Assembly: GCA_019614645.1 (NCBI GenBank)
Contig: JABWDB010000017.1
Coordinates: forward strand, 1-64,000
Reading direction: 5' to 3'
DNA: 64,000 nucleotides
From: Stratiolaelaps scimitus
Taxonomy: Eukaryota > Arthropoda > Arachnida > Mesostigmata > Laelapidae
The notes under the pieces were generated by a model. That model did no database searches. It had not been told where the DNA came from and saw nothing but the letters and a program-made list of their open reading frames with translations. Shown one piece after another: positions 35,521-49,600 of the stretch. Both the position numbers and the translations under genes were made by a program. Every line of letters starts with the position of its first letter. Within the stretch, counting starts at the first letter, position 1.

Positions 35521-38500
35521 GGACCTCGCTCGCACAGCGGCTGCGTCGGTCACGTCTGCCCTGAATGCTTTGAAGTCGTCTGGCTAGCAGAATGTCGCCG
35601 CCGGTGGCTCTTCGTAGTTGTGCTATCTGTCTGGGTGGTTAATATAATCTGGAATAAGCTAGAAATAGAGAGAGGGAGAGAGAGAATCCAGAACGGCAAG
35701 TCGTGCGGGGTAACCGAGTCTGCGCTAGCCGGCAGAGACGTTTTTGTTTGAGGCCTTGCGGAAAACAGCCTGGAATGTTGCTATTGCCTGAAGAGACTAC
35801 GAGGATGCGAAACGGGCATGCATGCATTCGATACGAAATAAACAACGCCCTAGACGGGCATCCCACGTAGGAGGACGAAATACGGGCATGCGGCAACGGG
35901 GCTGTCAGCACGCGCAATAAAACTAGGGCGCTGAAATATCATACACGAACTGGCCCATAATGTGTGCGGTTGTTTTCCAGGAGCAGACGTCAGTCTGCTC
36001 ATGTGACACGTAAGCATGCTATAATACTTATGTGCCGCATGAGCTGATCTATAACAAGCATGTGCCTGACAATTAGGTAACAGCTGCATTGAAAAAAAAC
36101 AGCTCATTAGTATTTGATTAGCACGGAGAACATGGTGTATTTGTATATAGTAATAACCAAGTTTTCATTATATTATACTGCTGTGCGTCTAGCGGTTAGC
36201 GTTGTTTTCAATAACATATTCTTGTTATATAGAGCGAACCTGCAACGACTTGAAACACGAGCAACTTCTTCATAAGGGGTAAAACAAAGCAATTATTTTA
36301 TTATAGCATTCTAAGGGCCGGAACGACAGTTAAGAGAAAGGTCGATGATGTTATCTGTAATACTTTTTTTTGGACAATGTCTCACCGAACGGATATTGAT
36401 CAGGCTAATCAACGATATAATGCACAATATACACACACATATATATATATATATATATGAGATAAACAGTTCTTTGGCGGCGAATCGTTGTAGCAATACT
36501 TTTCTTATTTCTCTCGCCGCATTGCCCTCGACGTTCTCATTAATAGGAGCAGAACATCCTTAGCAAATCAGTAGTTTCCTAAGGTCACACGTTTCTGGTT
36601 AGCGTCCATGTACATATGTTGTCACGTCTAAAAAACAGCACATATTTGCGTTTTAGTACAACAGTCAGAATGGAACCTTCGGCAGGACCGATGTTATATT
36701 AGATTCATGGACATGGATATCATGTATAATAAAACTGGGGAGAATTTGAACGCAAAGAATAGCTACGAAAACGCCTAGCCATCCACGCGACAGGTGGCTC
36801 TATAATTATTTCTGCAGTTACTACCTAGATGTTAGAATAATTGGTGGTAAGATGAAGAGGTAAAATGAGAGCAAGACCGGTGGAGTAGAATGGGAAGATT
36901 TGTTGCGCATTTCTCCCTCTCTCTCTCTCTCCCGCTGGATACTGCATTGCATCATGTCGAAACGAGATGCCGAACATCCCGCATGCAACTCGCACACCAT
37001 ACACGTCAATGTAATCCGGTGGCGAGGTGGCGAGCAACACAATAGGACAGAATTTCCCCACAGCTACATTTACCTGATTGTTTTTGCCGAGAAAGAAAGA
37101 GAAGCTCGAAATCAAATAATGCGGAGGAGCTGCTAATAACCCACATGTAACACTCTATAATGACCAATATAGTTCACGTCAAGCTGATATCGTAAGCTAC
37201 TCCATAACTTTACAGAGTTCCGAGCTGAATGGGTCGAAATGGAATCGATCGTCAACGATGGCGGGTATCGTAGAGGAGTAAATGATGCGGTGATATTTTG
37301 TCCTTCGTGTTGTCTAGTGAAAACCGACAAGGCTGAACATTCGGTGTGCCGGTATATATATATATATATATAATACGAACTGTGGTAGCTGACGATGTGA
37401 GGTGAATCTGACGAGCCAATAGTATCATTGTAAGCTGATGGAAAAGTTTCAAACTAGAGAGGCCCAATTTCGATGAGCATACGACACATTGCTACAACCC
37501 AAGCCAACATCATTTGAATTCTATTTAAAGCACTCGGAGTAGACGTCAAACATCGAATGGACACATCGTGCACTTCGAGTACGTCAGCCCCGCCTAAGTC
37601 ACCTTGAACCTAAGTTCTTTCGGACAAAATTGGGGGGGACTAATACTATAATCAGCCAATTGAGATCGAACAACAACGACTACTATATTGTGCAATAAAT
37701 GAATTTCAGTCCTATATGAATTTCAGGCGTATCGCTATAAGATGATTTTTCAGACGGGATGCTTCGATCTCTTTCGAATCGCAGTATTTTCCAGCTTCGT
37801 TCTCGCCTAAGTCTTTCGTCACATACTCCTTATGTGGGCGTCCATTTCTAGTCCCAGGCCTCACTCAGTCCCGCGATTGTCTCGGTGATTCGCGGCATTC
37901 ACGAGATTATTTGCGATGACGACAGCTCGATCAACTATCGGTTCATTCAAAGACGTCAATTAGAACGCATCACCCTTCTACTAGTGGCCTCGTCCTTCAG
38001 CTTTGCGCTCTCCAAACTAGCTCGCATAGCACTGCGAATTCGCAAATGTTTCCCAAGGAGCCATTGTTTCTTTAATTTCATCGTCATCATCAACAACGGC
38101 GTCATGCCACTACACAGTGCTTGATCTCTCGGGACGTTGGTAGCAGATCATAAGCGCGCTATTTCTAACGATAAAATATAAAACCGGCAATCGTACTCTC
38201 TGTGTTAGGCAGATATTGTTTGTGTTCATGAGAGATTAGAATATTGCAGGAGGGTTGTTGCAGAGGAATATAGATAGAATAAAGCGAATTCACACATTCA
38301 ACCTAAAGTGGATTTGAAGAAATTCAGCAAAGCAACCGGGAACAAGTTAGCCGAAGCGGGGCCTGTGATAGCTCAAAATGAAAAAAAGGATTCCGACGAA
38401 CCCTGCATCCATCAGCAACGTAACGATCTCATTCAGCTCGCACGATTCTATACCAAGTAGTTGTCATTTGTTCATAAGAGAGCCGGAGCACACGTGCGTA

Positions 38501-39915
38501 CCGCGCTTGGTCGAGTGATTCTTCAATTTTTTTGGTTGTGCATTTAGAAAAATCCGCGCGTCGCCGTCGCATGCATGCCCTGGATCTCCACATTGCTCCA
38601 ATGTTCCTCCAGCCGTTCAGTTCAGATACGAAGATGGCGGTTTTTCAATCAGCTAACTGCGTTGTGCGTCGTGCTAGCTAACAGTGTCGCCTACTTGGCC
38701 CGTAGGGCCACGGCGATGTTTCTCATCTGCCTAACTCTTACCAGAAAGCTTCCCTTTTCTGAAATCTCTTAGCAGTTCTATTTCCCTCTGTCGTCCTTTA
38801 GTCAAAGAACTTAAAGAGCAACAACATGCGTGAGGCACTGCCCTATGTCGGAGCACCGTGTGAATATTGCGTCTATGTGTGAGTGTGTATGCGTATATAT
38901 ATGACCAAATGTGAGTTGTTCGTCGAGGTGACTGTTCCTCTCTCTCTCTCTTTTTGTATTTCGCTTTCTTTCGTCAAGGAATCGTCGGCATCGAGCCGAC
39001 CCCGCGGCTCTCACGTCGCTAGGGTCACGCCAGCATCCGTCGTCTGGGGACGAGGCATCTGTCCCACTACGCGTCGTCAGATCACGCCAGAGCAACTATT
39101 CAATGTGCGGAAGGAGCAATTATTTAAATGAGCCAGTAGGACGAGAACAAGTATGAGATGTGCGAGCGTATGAGCGCCTACGAGTGATGCGTACCCGTGT
39201 GCTGCCTCTTGCTGTCTGTCGATCTGTGAGAGTTAGCCGCCCGGGCGGCTCGGCCGGCAGGCAGGCATGTGTGTGCGTCTGTGGCACAGCGGGTTGGATG
39301 TCAACACAAAAACCACATTCACGCATCACCACGGGCAGTGTGCAGCGAGGACCGTTTAGCCTGTAATGAAGGGGTGGTGCCAGCCTTCCATAACGGTGAT
39401 TAATTGATCGTGGGTACGCGTAGTCCGTACGCGCGTACGTATGTGTGTATGCGCGTGTGTGTGTGTGAGCGTTTCTGTGTCGGTTCGGGTTGGGTATACG
39501 AACGCTCTTCAATGTGTAACTCTGCTTGATGCTCTCAAGTGACGAGAACCGAGAACGGCTGATCATATTGACCCATTTTGGTCGGGGCGTATTGTGGGCT
39601 ATTGCAAACAGCACGCTGGACTGGAGGCTACGTGTGTGATTCACGAGAGGGGTAGCTTTCTCTTGGAGGGCTAACTGTGGAAGAAGCAAATACGAGAACG
39701 ACATCAGCCGACCGACAGCGAGGATGGCTGGCTGGAATAATATATATATATACATATGTGTATATGGTATTAGTGCAATGTGCTAGCGGAGGAGGAATCA
39801 GGTTATGTAGGCGGTTACGGAAAACGGTATGTGTGTCTTTTTGAGGATACCTTTACAAAATGAAATGTGCTCTTTGTTCGGACCCGTATTATGTGATGAC
39901 CGACCGGGTTTGGCT
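35521..39915. other. No gene supported; microsatellites
   Basis: Contains (TA)n at about 36431-36458 and 37351-37371, (CT)n at 36913-36932 and 38939-38951, and GT-rich sequence at 39440-39470. The 211-codon minus frame 39120-39755 is driven by CA/GT-rich low-complexity DNA (His-Thr runs) and is not accepted as a gene. Confidence 0.45.
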
Positions 39916-39919
39916 TGAC

Positions 39920-40865
39920 TGACTTTTGGCTTACCTTAGGAGAATAATTTCGTTATATCTGGAAAACAGATCCCTACAAATCGGCGAACTCAACAAAGAG
40001 GTTACGGCGGGAGTACCGCAGGGCATGAAGAACTACACACTACGGGTGGCACCGGAAAAAAAGTGAAGCCATCCTGCTTACCGGCCGGAAGAGAGTTGGC
40101 GAAATCGTGGTGGCTACAGGAGACAATCGGATACAACTCAAGAGGCAAGTCAAGTGCCTCGGTGTCATTCTGAACACAGGGCTCACAGGCACAGCCCACG
40201 CAGAATATGTAGTGGGGAAATCACTCAAGATTGCGCGAAATCTTGCCAGGCTTATGCCGAGGGTCGGAGGACCATGAGGAGTTTCGAGGGGCCTGCTGGC
40301 CTCCGTGGCCGAATCGGTAGCCTTGTACGGCGCCCCCATACGGGCTGAGGTAGCCCCGACCAGAAAGAAGAACAGAAACACTCTTCTCAAAGCACAGAGG
40401 GCGGTGGCGATCAGAGTGGAAAGGGCATACAGGACTTTTTTTCTTTTTAATACCGGCACGACGACCTAGAAAATCACACGGCGAGGAGCGCAACGTTCGG
40501 GGAATGGCAGGACGAATGGAATAAACCGGAAACAGCCTATACCACCGGGAATTGGACGAGAAGTCTCATACCAGACCTTAGGACATAGCTGTGGATATCT
40601 GCGTAATTCCTCAGGACAGATGGACGATGTGCGACACACACTATTCACGTGCAGCAGGCTACAGGAAATAAGAGAAGACCTGCAGGGCGATAGCCGATGG
40701 AGCACTGTCGAGCAGGTGGGCGACGCCATGCTCGCGAGAGCGGACGGCGTTTTTTGGACGGAACGATGCGACAAAAGGAGGAATTAGAAAAGATGAGACG
40801 GCGGAGCCCAGAAGAAGGCCGAGAGAGGGAAAGGCTTCTTCGGGCATTGGACCGGTTATAGAGGA
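39920..40865 (+). mobile_element. R1/Jockey-like LINE 3' remnant
   Basis: The plus strand reads IISLYLENRSLQIG then VTAGVPQG (RT motif), then after a frame change SEAILLTGRKR, VKCLGVILN, AHAEYVVGKSLKIARNLARL and, in other frames, ASVAESVALYGAPI and LKAQRAVAIRVERAYRT. This is the post-palm and thumb order of R1/Jockey elements. A C-terminal HTLFTCSRL follows. The YADD segment is deleted between the first two blocks, and several frameshifts are present. Confidence 0.75.
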
Positions 40866-43800
40866 TCTCGCTTAACTAAAAGCATCCCCCCCCAGCCCCT
40901 GAATGACTCTGAAAACATACTGATTAAATGGTTAAACGCCTTTAGGGGGAAGTTAAATAAATACATAATAGGCTGATGCGAATATTCTTGTTCACGAATT
41001 CTATTTATTAACATTTAAAAGTCTCGTCTCCTGGGACTCTGGTTCCCTTCTGGTTTCAATAATGATAAAATGAATGAGGTTGAAACACAATGAATTTATT
41101 GGAGCAGGTCTATTGTATCTTTTTCTTTCTATTTTTTGATGTCTCAGAAAAAATAAAGAGGAATGAATCATGCAGACTAAGGCTTCACATCTGTGGGATT
41201 CTCACCCGAAAGTGGCAGACTTACACACTAAACTCTCGCTCCACCTTCAACTTCACTCTCGGCCAGCCTGGATGTCCATTGTACTGCAGCTAGCGTTGCG
41301 TAAGGAGTTCTACATATCCTGAAAAGTACTACAGATTGCTTCCTCATAACGAGTCATTGTTGAACGAAATTGTCACCTCTGCTTGGAACAATCACTAAGT
41401 TGCAGTTATACGCCCCACTAAGTTACAGCTGTAGACGAGTGGACGACCTTTGGCGAAATGGCCACAATTATCGAGGTGATATTTATCAGCCAGTTCGCAA
41501 TATCACTAAACGAATCTCTGCGAGTGTTCGAGAGACTTGAGAGAGCTGGGAGTTCGATGGCCATGATACGGCATGGCCTGCACAGAGGTATAACACCAAA
41601 GAGAGTGAGTTATCCGGAGACGTGGCGCACTATTGGAGCACGCGTGAGCTAAATCAGTCGCTAGAGATACTACCACATAGACCAACAACATTCGTTCGAC
41701 AACTGGACAGGCTGGCTTCACCCTATGAAATTTCTAGAGATGTACGCGGCGTACGCAGTGATTCCTGCTAGCACAGTTCTATGAAGATATTTTGAATTTT
41801 AAGGAGTGCAGAAATTATATATTATTACGTGAGAAAAGCAAAATATAGAAATGCGAATTTAAAGCATAATTCAGCTTACGACTTTTCTGAAAAAAAAAAC
41901 TTGTGTATACATAGTATACCGTATCAGAGATTGATAACTGCACGCATCTTGAATTCTCCACTTTAGTCGGACGACATCTGCCTCGTCTGCTCATAACTAG
42001 ATCTGTACGACCCTGGTGCATTGTTTGAAGCAGCGCAACCTTTTGAGTATAAAATATTTTTGGAGTGCTTGCGAGCTCGGAAAGTAACAAAAGTATGTTT
42101 CATTTTCTATAAGTAAAGCACCGATAACCATGGGCTGTGGACATGTAGACACGTAATGGACTTGATGCATATTTGACGTGGAATAGCAGATCTGAGAGCC
42201 CCAGCTAAACTGTGGAAATATGAATCGACACAAAGATGATTGGTGGAATCGTCGCATGCGATGTCGTAATAGTTCAATTCAAACGCTAATAGGCTGTATC
42301 TAATTTGGCGAATGGAAGAAATTCGACTATTAATCTATAATTGATTTTCGCTCAAAATTGTTCATTAACTTCGTGGCACTCACAGAACGCATTTGTCTGA
42401 TGTCCTATGTGTCTGATCGAATGTTTAATCAGAGAAAAATCAGCTAATAACAGGTTGACTCGAACGTCGCCTTTTTCTGTTTTACTTAAACACAAAACGG
42501 TTGCTGTTACTTATTTAGGATAGGCAATGTTCCGTATAAACTAATTGATCATTTGCGCTTTGTCGAACCTTAATCCTGCTTCTATCCGATGGAGAACCAT
42601 AACAGGCGATCGAGCTTTAGACCATTTGACTCTACAAAGTACCAATCGTCAGAGTAGTTATAATCCACATATAATTTCCCGACACAAAGTTTTCAGTATT
42701 CTCTCTCTCTCTTTCTCTCTCTGAGTTACTCAGATTATAAAGGCAGGACTCAATCGAAGAAAATATCACGCACACACAATGAAGCCTGACGCTGTTTGGT
42801 AGTGCAGACTACGTTGGACATTAGGGACATTTCCGTGATCGTATTACTTGCTGCCGGCAGCAAGAAATGCCACCGAATGCAATGATATCCGAGAGGTCGC
42901 CGGAGTGAAAGGTCCGTCCCAGGATGAAATTGATGACAGAAATAGCCTGGAAGAGACGCCGACAGCCGGCAATGACCCCGGCTGGGCAAGATTCCATTGT
43001 GACCAGCTCTCTCACTGGGCACCTGGGCAGAGTAGAGTAGAGTAGTCCAAACGACGCAGGGAGCTGAAAGCACGAACAAATGCGGAGGCTAGAAGGCTGG
43101 CAAGGAGGTAATAACGAAGTCGAGGGAGATCAAGTGTATAGACGAGGGCCACTTTACTGCAGGGTAGTTATACCGCTGCCATTGAAAATGGGTAGCAATC
43201 GAGGGAAAATGCCACACGCGGCTGGTTCTTTCACTTTCAGCGAGGATCAATTATGTGGGCCATAGCCCCACTCGAGCGGAGGAGAGAAGGAAGAAGACGA
43301 AGCGAGATAGAGAGGTAGAGAGAGAGAGAAATAGGGGAGGCTGAGGAACAAGCTCGTCCGAGCAACTTCAATGGCCAAAGGACGGCCTCGACGAATTCGA
43401 CCGACCTCGAGATTCGGTTCTTCTTCTGTTAGTTCTGGCGGTTGAGACGATTGCGGCGATGTGAATTACACCGTATTCGCATGGCTCAGGACAGAGGGCG
43501 CGAAATGGCGACTCGGCTTCGCCAACCACCTGCCGTACGAAGCCTATGCCGTGGGAAACGCCTCTTGTGGGCATTATGCTGTTCCACTGCGTCGGTTCAG
43601 TGTTCGCTACGACGAACACGAAAATGTTGCAAGAAATTGATGTATAAGTACACCACGCATGCGTACGTGATAATGTGCTATGTTACGTCTCATATTTTTT
43701 GTTCGAGGTAGACGATCATTGATAATGTATTCATTGGTTGCTTCGCCAATTACAAACTTAACTAATACCTCGTTAGCTTACGTATGATATGCTATGTCAC

Positions 43801-45425
43801 CGATACGTGTCTACAGCAGCAGCCCTATAAGTCTCGCCTGAGGGATAAATATCGAATGAGCAGCAGGGTACAGCTAACCATCCATCGTGCGGTGATGACG
43901 CTCTCGTACGGTCAGACGTTGGAAGGAGGGGATACGCATACATATGGAAGATTGGAATCACGAGAGGCACCATCACATTAGGTTGTGAAATATTGGTATA
44001 ATCATCTCGCGGTCTCAGTTACTATTATAAAATACGGCTTGTCAAAAAAAAGTAGATACTGTTTAGGGTGTAAGCTCGCCGTATATGTGTCACCTTAGTG
44101 ACATGCCGATTAATTAGCTCATCCACTCCTCATATCCTGATATCGACGGTGTTCGCGTGGCCCAGAACGTGTAGCTCATATAACGTTGGTAGTACAGACG
44201 TTGGTAGATATTCTGGTTTCGATGCCATAAAACATTCCTGCACATGTCCTATACCATACACAATAGCAGGCAGTTTATATAGATATAGCCGAGAGTGCGG
44301 TGATTATGTGATGTTCCCTCTTTATAACTCAGTAAGTATTGTAAGCGACAAGCTATCTTCATACACACATTAACCGCGAACAGTGTGAACGCTGTTGTGG
44401 AGAAGCCCTTAGAAAATAGTCAGGCCCGACAGGACGTTTTAGCTAAATAAATGTACGTTAATGTTGGCTACAGCTTCGGATTAGGATATCGATAAGTGGT
44501 TAATTTACTCATTGAACTTAATGTGTGTCTGCTTGTATTCTTGCCGCCTGTTGCAGTGAAAAAAAACACACATTTGAAACCTGCTGTCCTTGCCGCTGCT
44601 TTGTAGAGAGATGTTCACTCTGTCTCGTTCGTTTTGTCGCTCAATTGTCGCGCACAATAAATAGGCCCACCTTCATACGCTCTATATTTTGGTACAGAAA
44701 AGGAGCAACCTACCATGATTATTCTAAGAATCATCGGGGAACGCCCCTCAAGAACGCTCCTCGTGCGATCATCGGGGCAGCGTCTCTACGTAGGCGTAAT
44801 GTTTTCAACGCAGTTTGATGATCCTACAGAGCAGTGGCACTTGCGGGTTCACGAATGAATGAACCGACACTCGATCGAGATGCTCGTAAGAGCGTGAACA
44901 TCGGAGGCGTAACCGAATTTCGGAGAATTATAAAAAAATGTAGCCCTGTTCTATGATCTCGTTAACTGATGGTATAGAAAACTTGAAGGAAGATCGTTTT
45001 TTTTCGCGGTCAAACCGAAAGTGACTGAAGTCATCCAACTGCGGCAGGGGGCGTCGGACCGGAGCCGAAGGCTCCTGGCAGACGCCGGTCATCTCACTGC
45101 AAGAAGAGAACATTTAGAAACTTTGAAAGCCAGAAGAGAGTCACGCGGGTTCGATCCACACCGTTACACAAATTACCCACTATTGATATAGAAATAGTAA
45201 GTAGATGTGATTTTCCAAAAATATATGTATATTATATTACACGTTTATACGCCTTAGTGTTCGGACAAGCTAAATGTAAAGGGTCAGAGCTACTCGAAGG
45301 GCATGGACCTGTCGACATAAAAAATATCAGAGAAGACAAAGATGACCGCGCGTAGGCTGTTCCCCGTTTGGCCATTTCATGTTTATGCGTACGAGTAGAT
45401 ATCATTGGAGACGAAGGCAAGTCGT
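40866..45425. other. No gene supported
   Basis: About 4.5 kb of mixed sequence with a (CT)n tract near 42702-42722. GC-richer DNA at 43080-43620 carries overlapping frames on both strands (minus 43368-43619, plus 43442-43711) that I cannot assign. Confidence 0.4.
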
Positions 45426-45429
45426 AATA

Positions 45430-45573
45430 ACAGCACTAGTGATCAGCATTGTAAATGGACGACTGGCCGTTGCATTAAGGCCACAAAGGATGATCGCAAG
45501 GGCAGCATCATCTACAGCGGTAACGGCAGAAGCTTTCAAAGTCCTATACTCTAGTACTGCTGAGCCGTCGTAG
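45430..45573 (+). mobile_element. Short R1/Jockey-like LINE fragment
   Basis: The frame reads LRPQRMIARAASSTAVTAEA. This resembles the ..l.r.QR.malRa.raYrTvs.eAl.vlaG block after the RT in R1/Jockey elements. Only about 45 codons are recognisable. Confidence 0.4.
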
Positions 45574-46560
45574 AGATTTCGAACACAGTCTGTCCTGGGC
45601 GCTAAGAGGGGCGGGGGGAGATGGCAGCATAATCAGATGCCTTTGATCTTGATTATGATCATATGGATTACACATGGAATATATATAGTAATATTGACTC
45701 AGACAATATCGAGATGGCGCAACAGACTAATAAAAGCGGAGACGAGGTTCGCTGCCTACACGAGAGTCAAAAGTGAGGGACTTATGAATAACACCTTGCT
45801 GTGCATAGCACATCCGAGCAAACTATATGTCTGCATATCGACATATATGTGATTTATATCATACGGTTCTTAAGTGGAACGTACAAGCCTCATGATGTAC
45901 GGGCTAATCGGGCGAATTCTTTCCGAGGAGTGCGGCGCTGAGCAAGATTGCAGACATAGTGGGTCTACAGTGCAAGTGTTCAGTGAAAAGAGGCTTCTCC
46001 AGAGAAATGCCAAGCTATCTAAAGATGGCGCTAACTATATTCAATTCAAAATTCTATTCGAGTTCAGTTGAAATCTACATTCCCCTAGCTGCATCGCTAG
46101 CAAAAGTATTGCCTTTCACTATCATTTTCACAAGAGCTCACTGGTTAAGCTTCATTAAGCTCGCGATTCACAGTTCTATAGACGTGGCCCCTTCTGTTAG
46201 CACAGTGAGAACTAAAATGGAGCGAAGTGTCAACTGAGACGAAATAAAGCAGCTCTCGTTTCAGTCTGTACCACTGAACTCTGTACACTTCCATTCATGC
46301 GCAAATGTAGCTTGCACTGCACGCGCTCAGCTGCACCGGCCTATCAGGAATAAGCCGAAAACACTCCGAATGCACGATTCGAAGCTGGGGCAGGCCCGAC
46401 AGAATCTCCTGCGAAGTTGTAAGTTGTTACAATCGGTCGACCGTTGCTCGATCAACAGCCTTTATCTACAATGCACCAGGATGTGTCTGTGTGCGTATGT
46501 TTTGTCGGCCATTAAGAATCCGGGCAACGGGTGCTACGCCAATTACAGCTAGGCTGGCTG
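45574..46560. other. No gene supported
   Basis: Unique sequence with short frames only. Confidence 0.4.
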
Positions 46561-46570
46561 GATGACAGAC

Positions 46571-46692
46571 CAGATGAGTCCGCGGGAGGATCGTGCCCCC
46601 AAGGATCGTTTGGACAACACGATAAGACAAGATCCTAGGTCCGAATGAGAGCTCTTCGACAGAGCTGAGACCTAATCAATTTTTAGGTTTTT
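46571..46692 (+). ncRNA. Structured segment with hammerhead-like stem II and nested hairpin
   Basis: 46571-46592 reads CAGATGAGTCCGCGGGAGGATC, close to the CUGAUGA-stem II layout of hammerhead ribozymes, but the U of CUGAUGA and the GAAA core are missing. A nested hairpin follows (TAGGTC...GACCTA enclosing AGCTC/GAGCT), then a T run at 46688-46692. Probably a degenerate or chance structure. Confidence 0.15.
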
Positions 46693-46699
46693 TCCCACC

Positions 46700-49600
46700 G
46701 GGTAGTACGAACAGGTTGCTAATTTCTCTCTCGAGAGAGAAAGAGGCAAAATCTTCTGATCGATGCTTGAACCGAGTCAATCGATGATATAGCAAATGCG
46801 AGTGCCTGTTTAGGCAACAGCACAACTGCCCAGGGTCAAACAGTTAATGTCATTAGCTCTCTCTGGTTTGGCGCGCAGCCACTACTAAACATTGTGAGGA
46901 AATCACTGTCATCGCGAACCCGTTAGCGATCGCAGCTGACACCAGCACAGCCAGCATCTACAGTTCGCCAGGCCGCCATACAGCAGCCGTCACACAACGG
47001 AAACATCGATAATACAGGACACCACAGACTTGGACATGTACGTAGTCACGGAGCTACTTGGGCACGTCACCCATCGGGCGTGCCTTCTATCTGAGAGACG
47101 TTTGTTCGCGTTGTTATGATGACTGCTGGGGATTACCATGGGCATGGGTTCGGTTCGCACCAACCAGAAGCGAACCGCCGGCCCGCCAACCAGCTCGGAA
47201 CGGCATCCCTGCATCTGTTGCTGCCAGATCCATCAGGAGTTTCCGGTCCTTCGTCACTCTTTGGATGGAATACGATACGTACACATAGGCGAGTGTAATA
47301 GACGTACGGGAATCCGCCTCGACACATCCACCTTTAATCATTGCCGCTTCAGCTGCTGCTGTTGTTGTTGTTGCAGGAACAACAATATTATTAGCACATA
47401 TGCCCACTGGACAGTACCCATGTTTGCAAAGGCTTCAGCTCGAGTTCGAGCCGATTGGCTAGGGTCAGAAGAGATGTGATATCGCTCGTTGCTTGTTGCA
47501 TGAGGTACTTGAGATGTGCACATTTCGAGGTCAAATCTATAGGACACACGCATTTTAATTCAAATGATACATGTAGAATGTCAGATAAAAGTGACATGGG
47601 CTAACATGGGTCTTAATGGGTTTCAGCTGGATGCAGCATCAAACATGTGGCAAAAGCATCTATATATGCATTGTGTGTATTCATGTGCTGCTCCTTCGTT
47701 AGATAAAAAAAAGCCAAACGTCTGTTTAACCATACAGTTTTTTTTTCCGTTGAAAGCGTTCGTCAAGGCTTATGCTGCGTTTGCTCAGAAGGCGCGTCAC
47801 GTCTTAAAAGAATGTTCTCTAGTAAGACAGCGTCTGTATGGAGTGTGATTGAATTCTTGCAAGACGACGACCGTGTCAGTACTGGGCCAGTGCCGTGGAC
47901 GCTAAATGATGGCTGCGAGTCAGCCCCGAAAATTTACTAGGTTCAATAGGGTACGCCTACATATAGCTGAACGCATGCTACCACGCTGAATTGTCGTGCC
48001 TCCTTCGCCCGACAGTACGCAACAAGTGAGACTATTCTATACAAACCCTTTTTATGAGGCTACGGTGTTACAGCTGGACAGTGCCAAACGGAACCGTTTG
48101 ATGGCGTCAGTGACCTTGGTGTCATTTACAGATCCCTGAGGGCGTTGACCGTGATGCGTTGGCGCTTCCAGACCGTCTCTTTATTTGCAGTTAGCTGTTA
48201 CTCCCGGGGGCATCAATGCGATCAACATTTGATCTCGTTTCGTTCTGTCTCCACCCCCCCAAGCGCTCCCTCCTCGCGCACCCCTGGCCATCATCCAGTC
48301 ATCATCGGACGACCAAAATAGCTAGTTATAATACCGTATGAATGCAAATCATATACCGCTCAGGGTGAGAGCAGGTCGTTGATGGCATCACTGCAATTGA
48401 ATATCCCATGGTAGCGTTTTCTCTTCTTGCCATACAAGCACCGGCGGCCCCCCAACCCACCAATAGCTATAGGAAAGCACCGGCGTATCTGCGTATCACA
48501 CGTTCGTCAATGCAGGATAGGAATCCTCGTCTCCATACGCATCTACTGCGACAGGAATCAAAACACGTAGGCGATCGATCCGCATCGCAATTTAGTTTGT
48601 GACTACGCAGCAATCGAACAGTTTATACATCACTCGATATTCCGTCGAGTTTGTCCACCATGCCGGCCCGCGGGACTGCCAGTCATCGGGGGGCTGTATA
48701 CGAACCCTGTTCGTGACCGTAGCTCTTTGCCTCTGTGCTCCTTCGCCCGAGTTCTGTTCGATCGACGGCCACACAGTGGCGTCGCCATCTTCCGCCAGTT
48801 CGCCAACTCGCGAGAGAGAGTTTTGATCTCTTCCTTCCGTTTGTGCATCTCGCGTCCGCTTTAGTCCTAACTCTCCGAATCTGCCATAGTTTCCCGTGGG
48901 CCCCTCCCTGCCCTAGAGAAGATCCCCTGCGCCACTCCACCGCTCTAGTGAAAGGCGCGCAACAACAATAGGAACAGCAACGGCAACGACGCGACGACAG
49001 CGGTTGCGGTATCCATTGGCCAGCAGTTACGACCAAGCGGGCTCGGGGATTGCGGGGCAGGATGGGGGGGTCCGGGTCACATAGAGGGGGCTGGCTAAGA
49101 GATACATTTTAGTATCGGCCAGCTATCTATTTATTGCCTGCAACCTCCTACCATCCCAAGTTCTGTCGGAAGGCTGTTGCCGCCGTTTTATTGTCACAGC
49201 GATAGGCGTCCCCGGGCTTCGACGGAAGGCCGGCAGAGATCAGTTCCTACCGTAACGTTCCTCGCTTTCTTCATGTCGCCTATTCCATGAGACACTTCGG
49301 GGTGGTTGCTTGGCTAGTAGTTGGTCGATCGCCTCGCCTCGCCATTTCTTTCCTCTCGCTGTCGTCGTGGCTGCTGCTGCTGCTGATGCTCTTGTAGCAA
49401 AAAAATGGCACCCCATGTCTGCTGCTGTGCCTTGCGCGGGCAGGCTGTGTGATCGGCGCGACTATTCGCGAGCCACCGTTCGTCGGCAGTTCCGGCGAAA
49501 TTGCAGGCCATCATATGATGTCACACGTACTTACATGTGACACAGAGTCACAGATCAAGCATCGGCTATAGGTAGATGTTGTGCTCTCTCTATCTCTCTC

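Noticed and set aside
39120..39755. 211-codon minus-strand frame
   Set aside because: Its His/Thr/Arg-rich content comes from GT/CA low-complexity DNA. The apparent start lies in a TA tract, and there is no domain.
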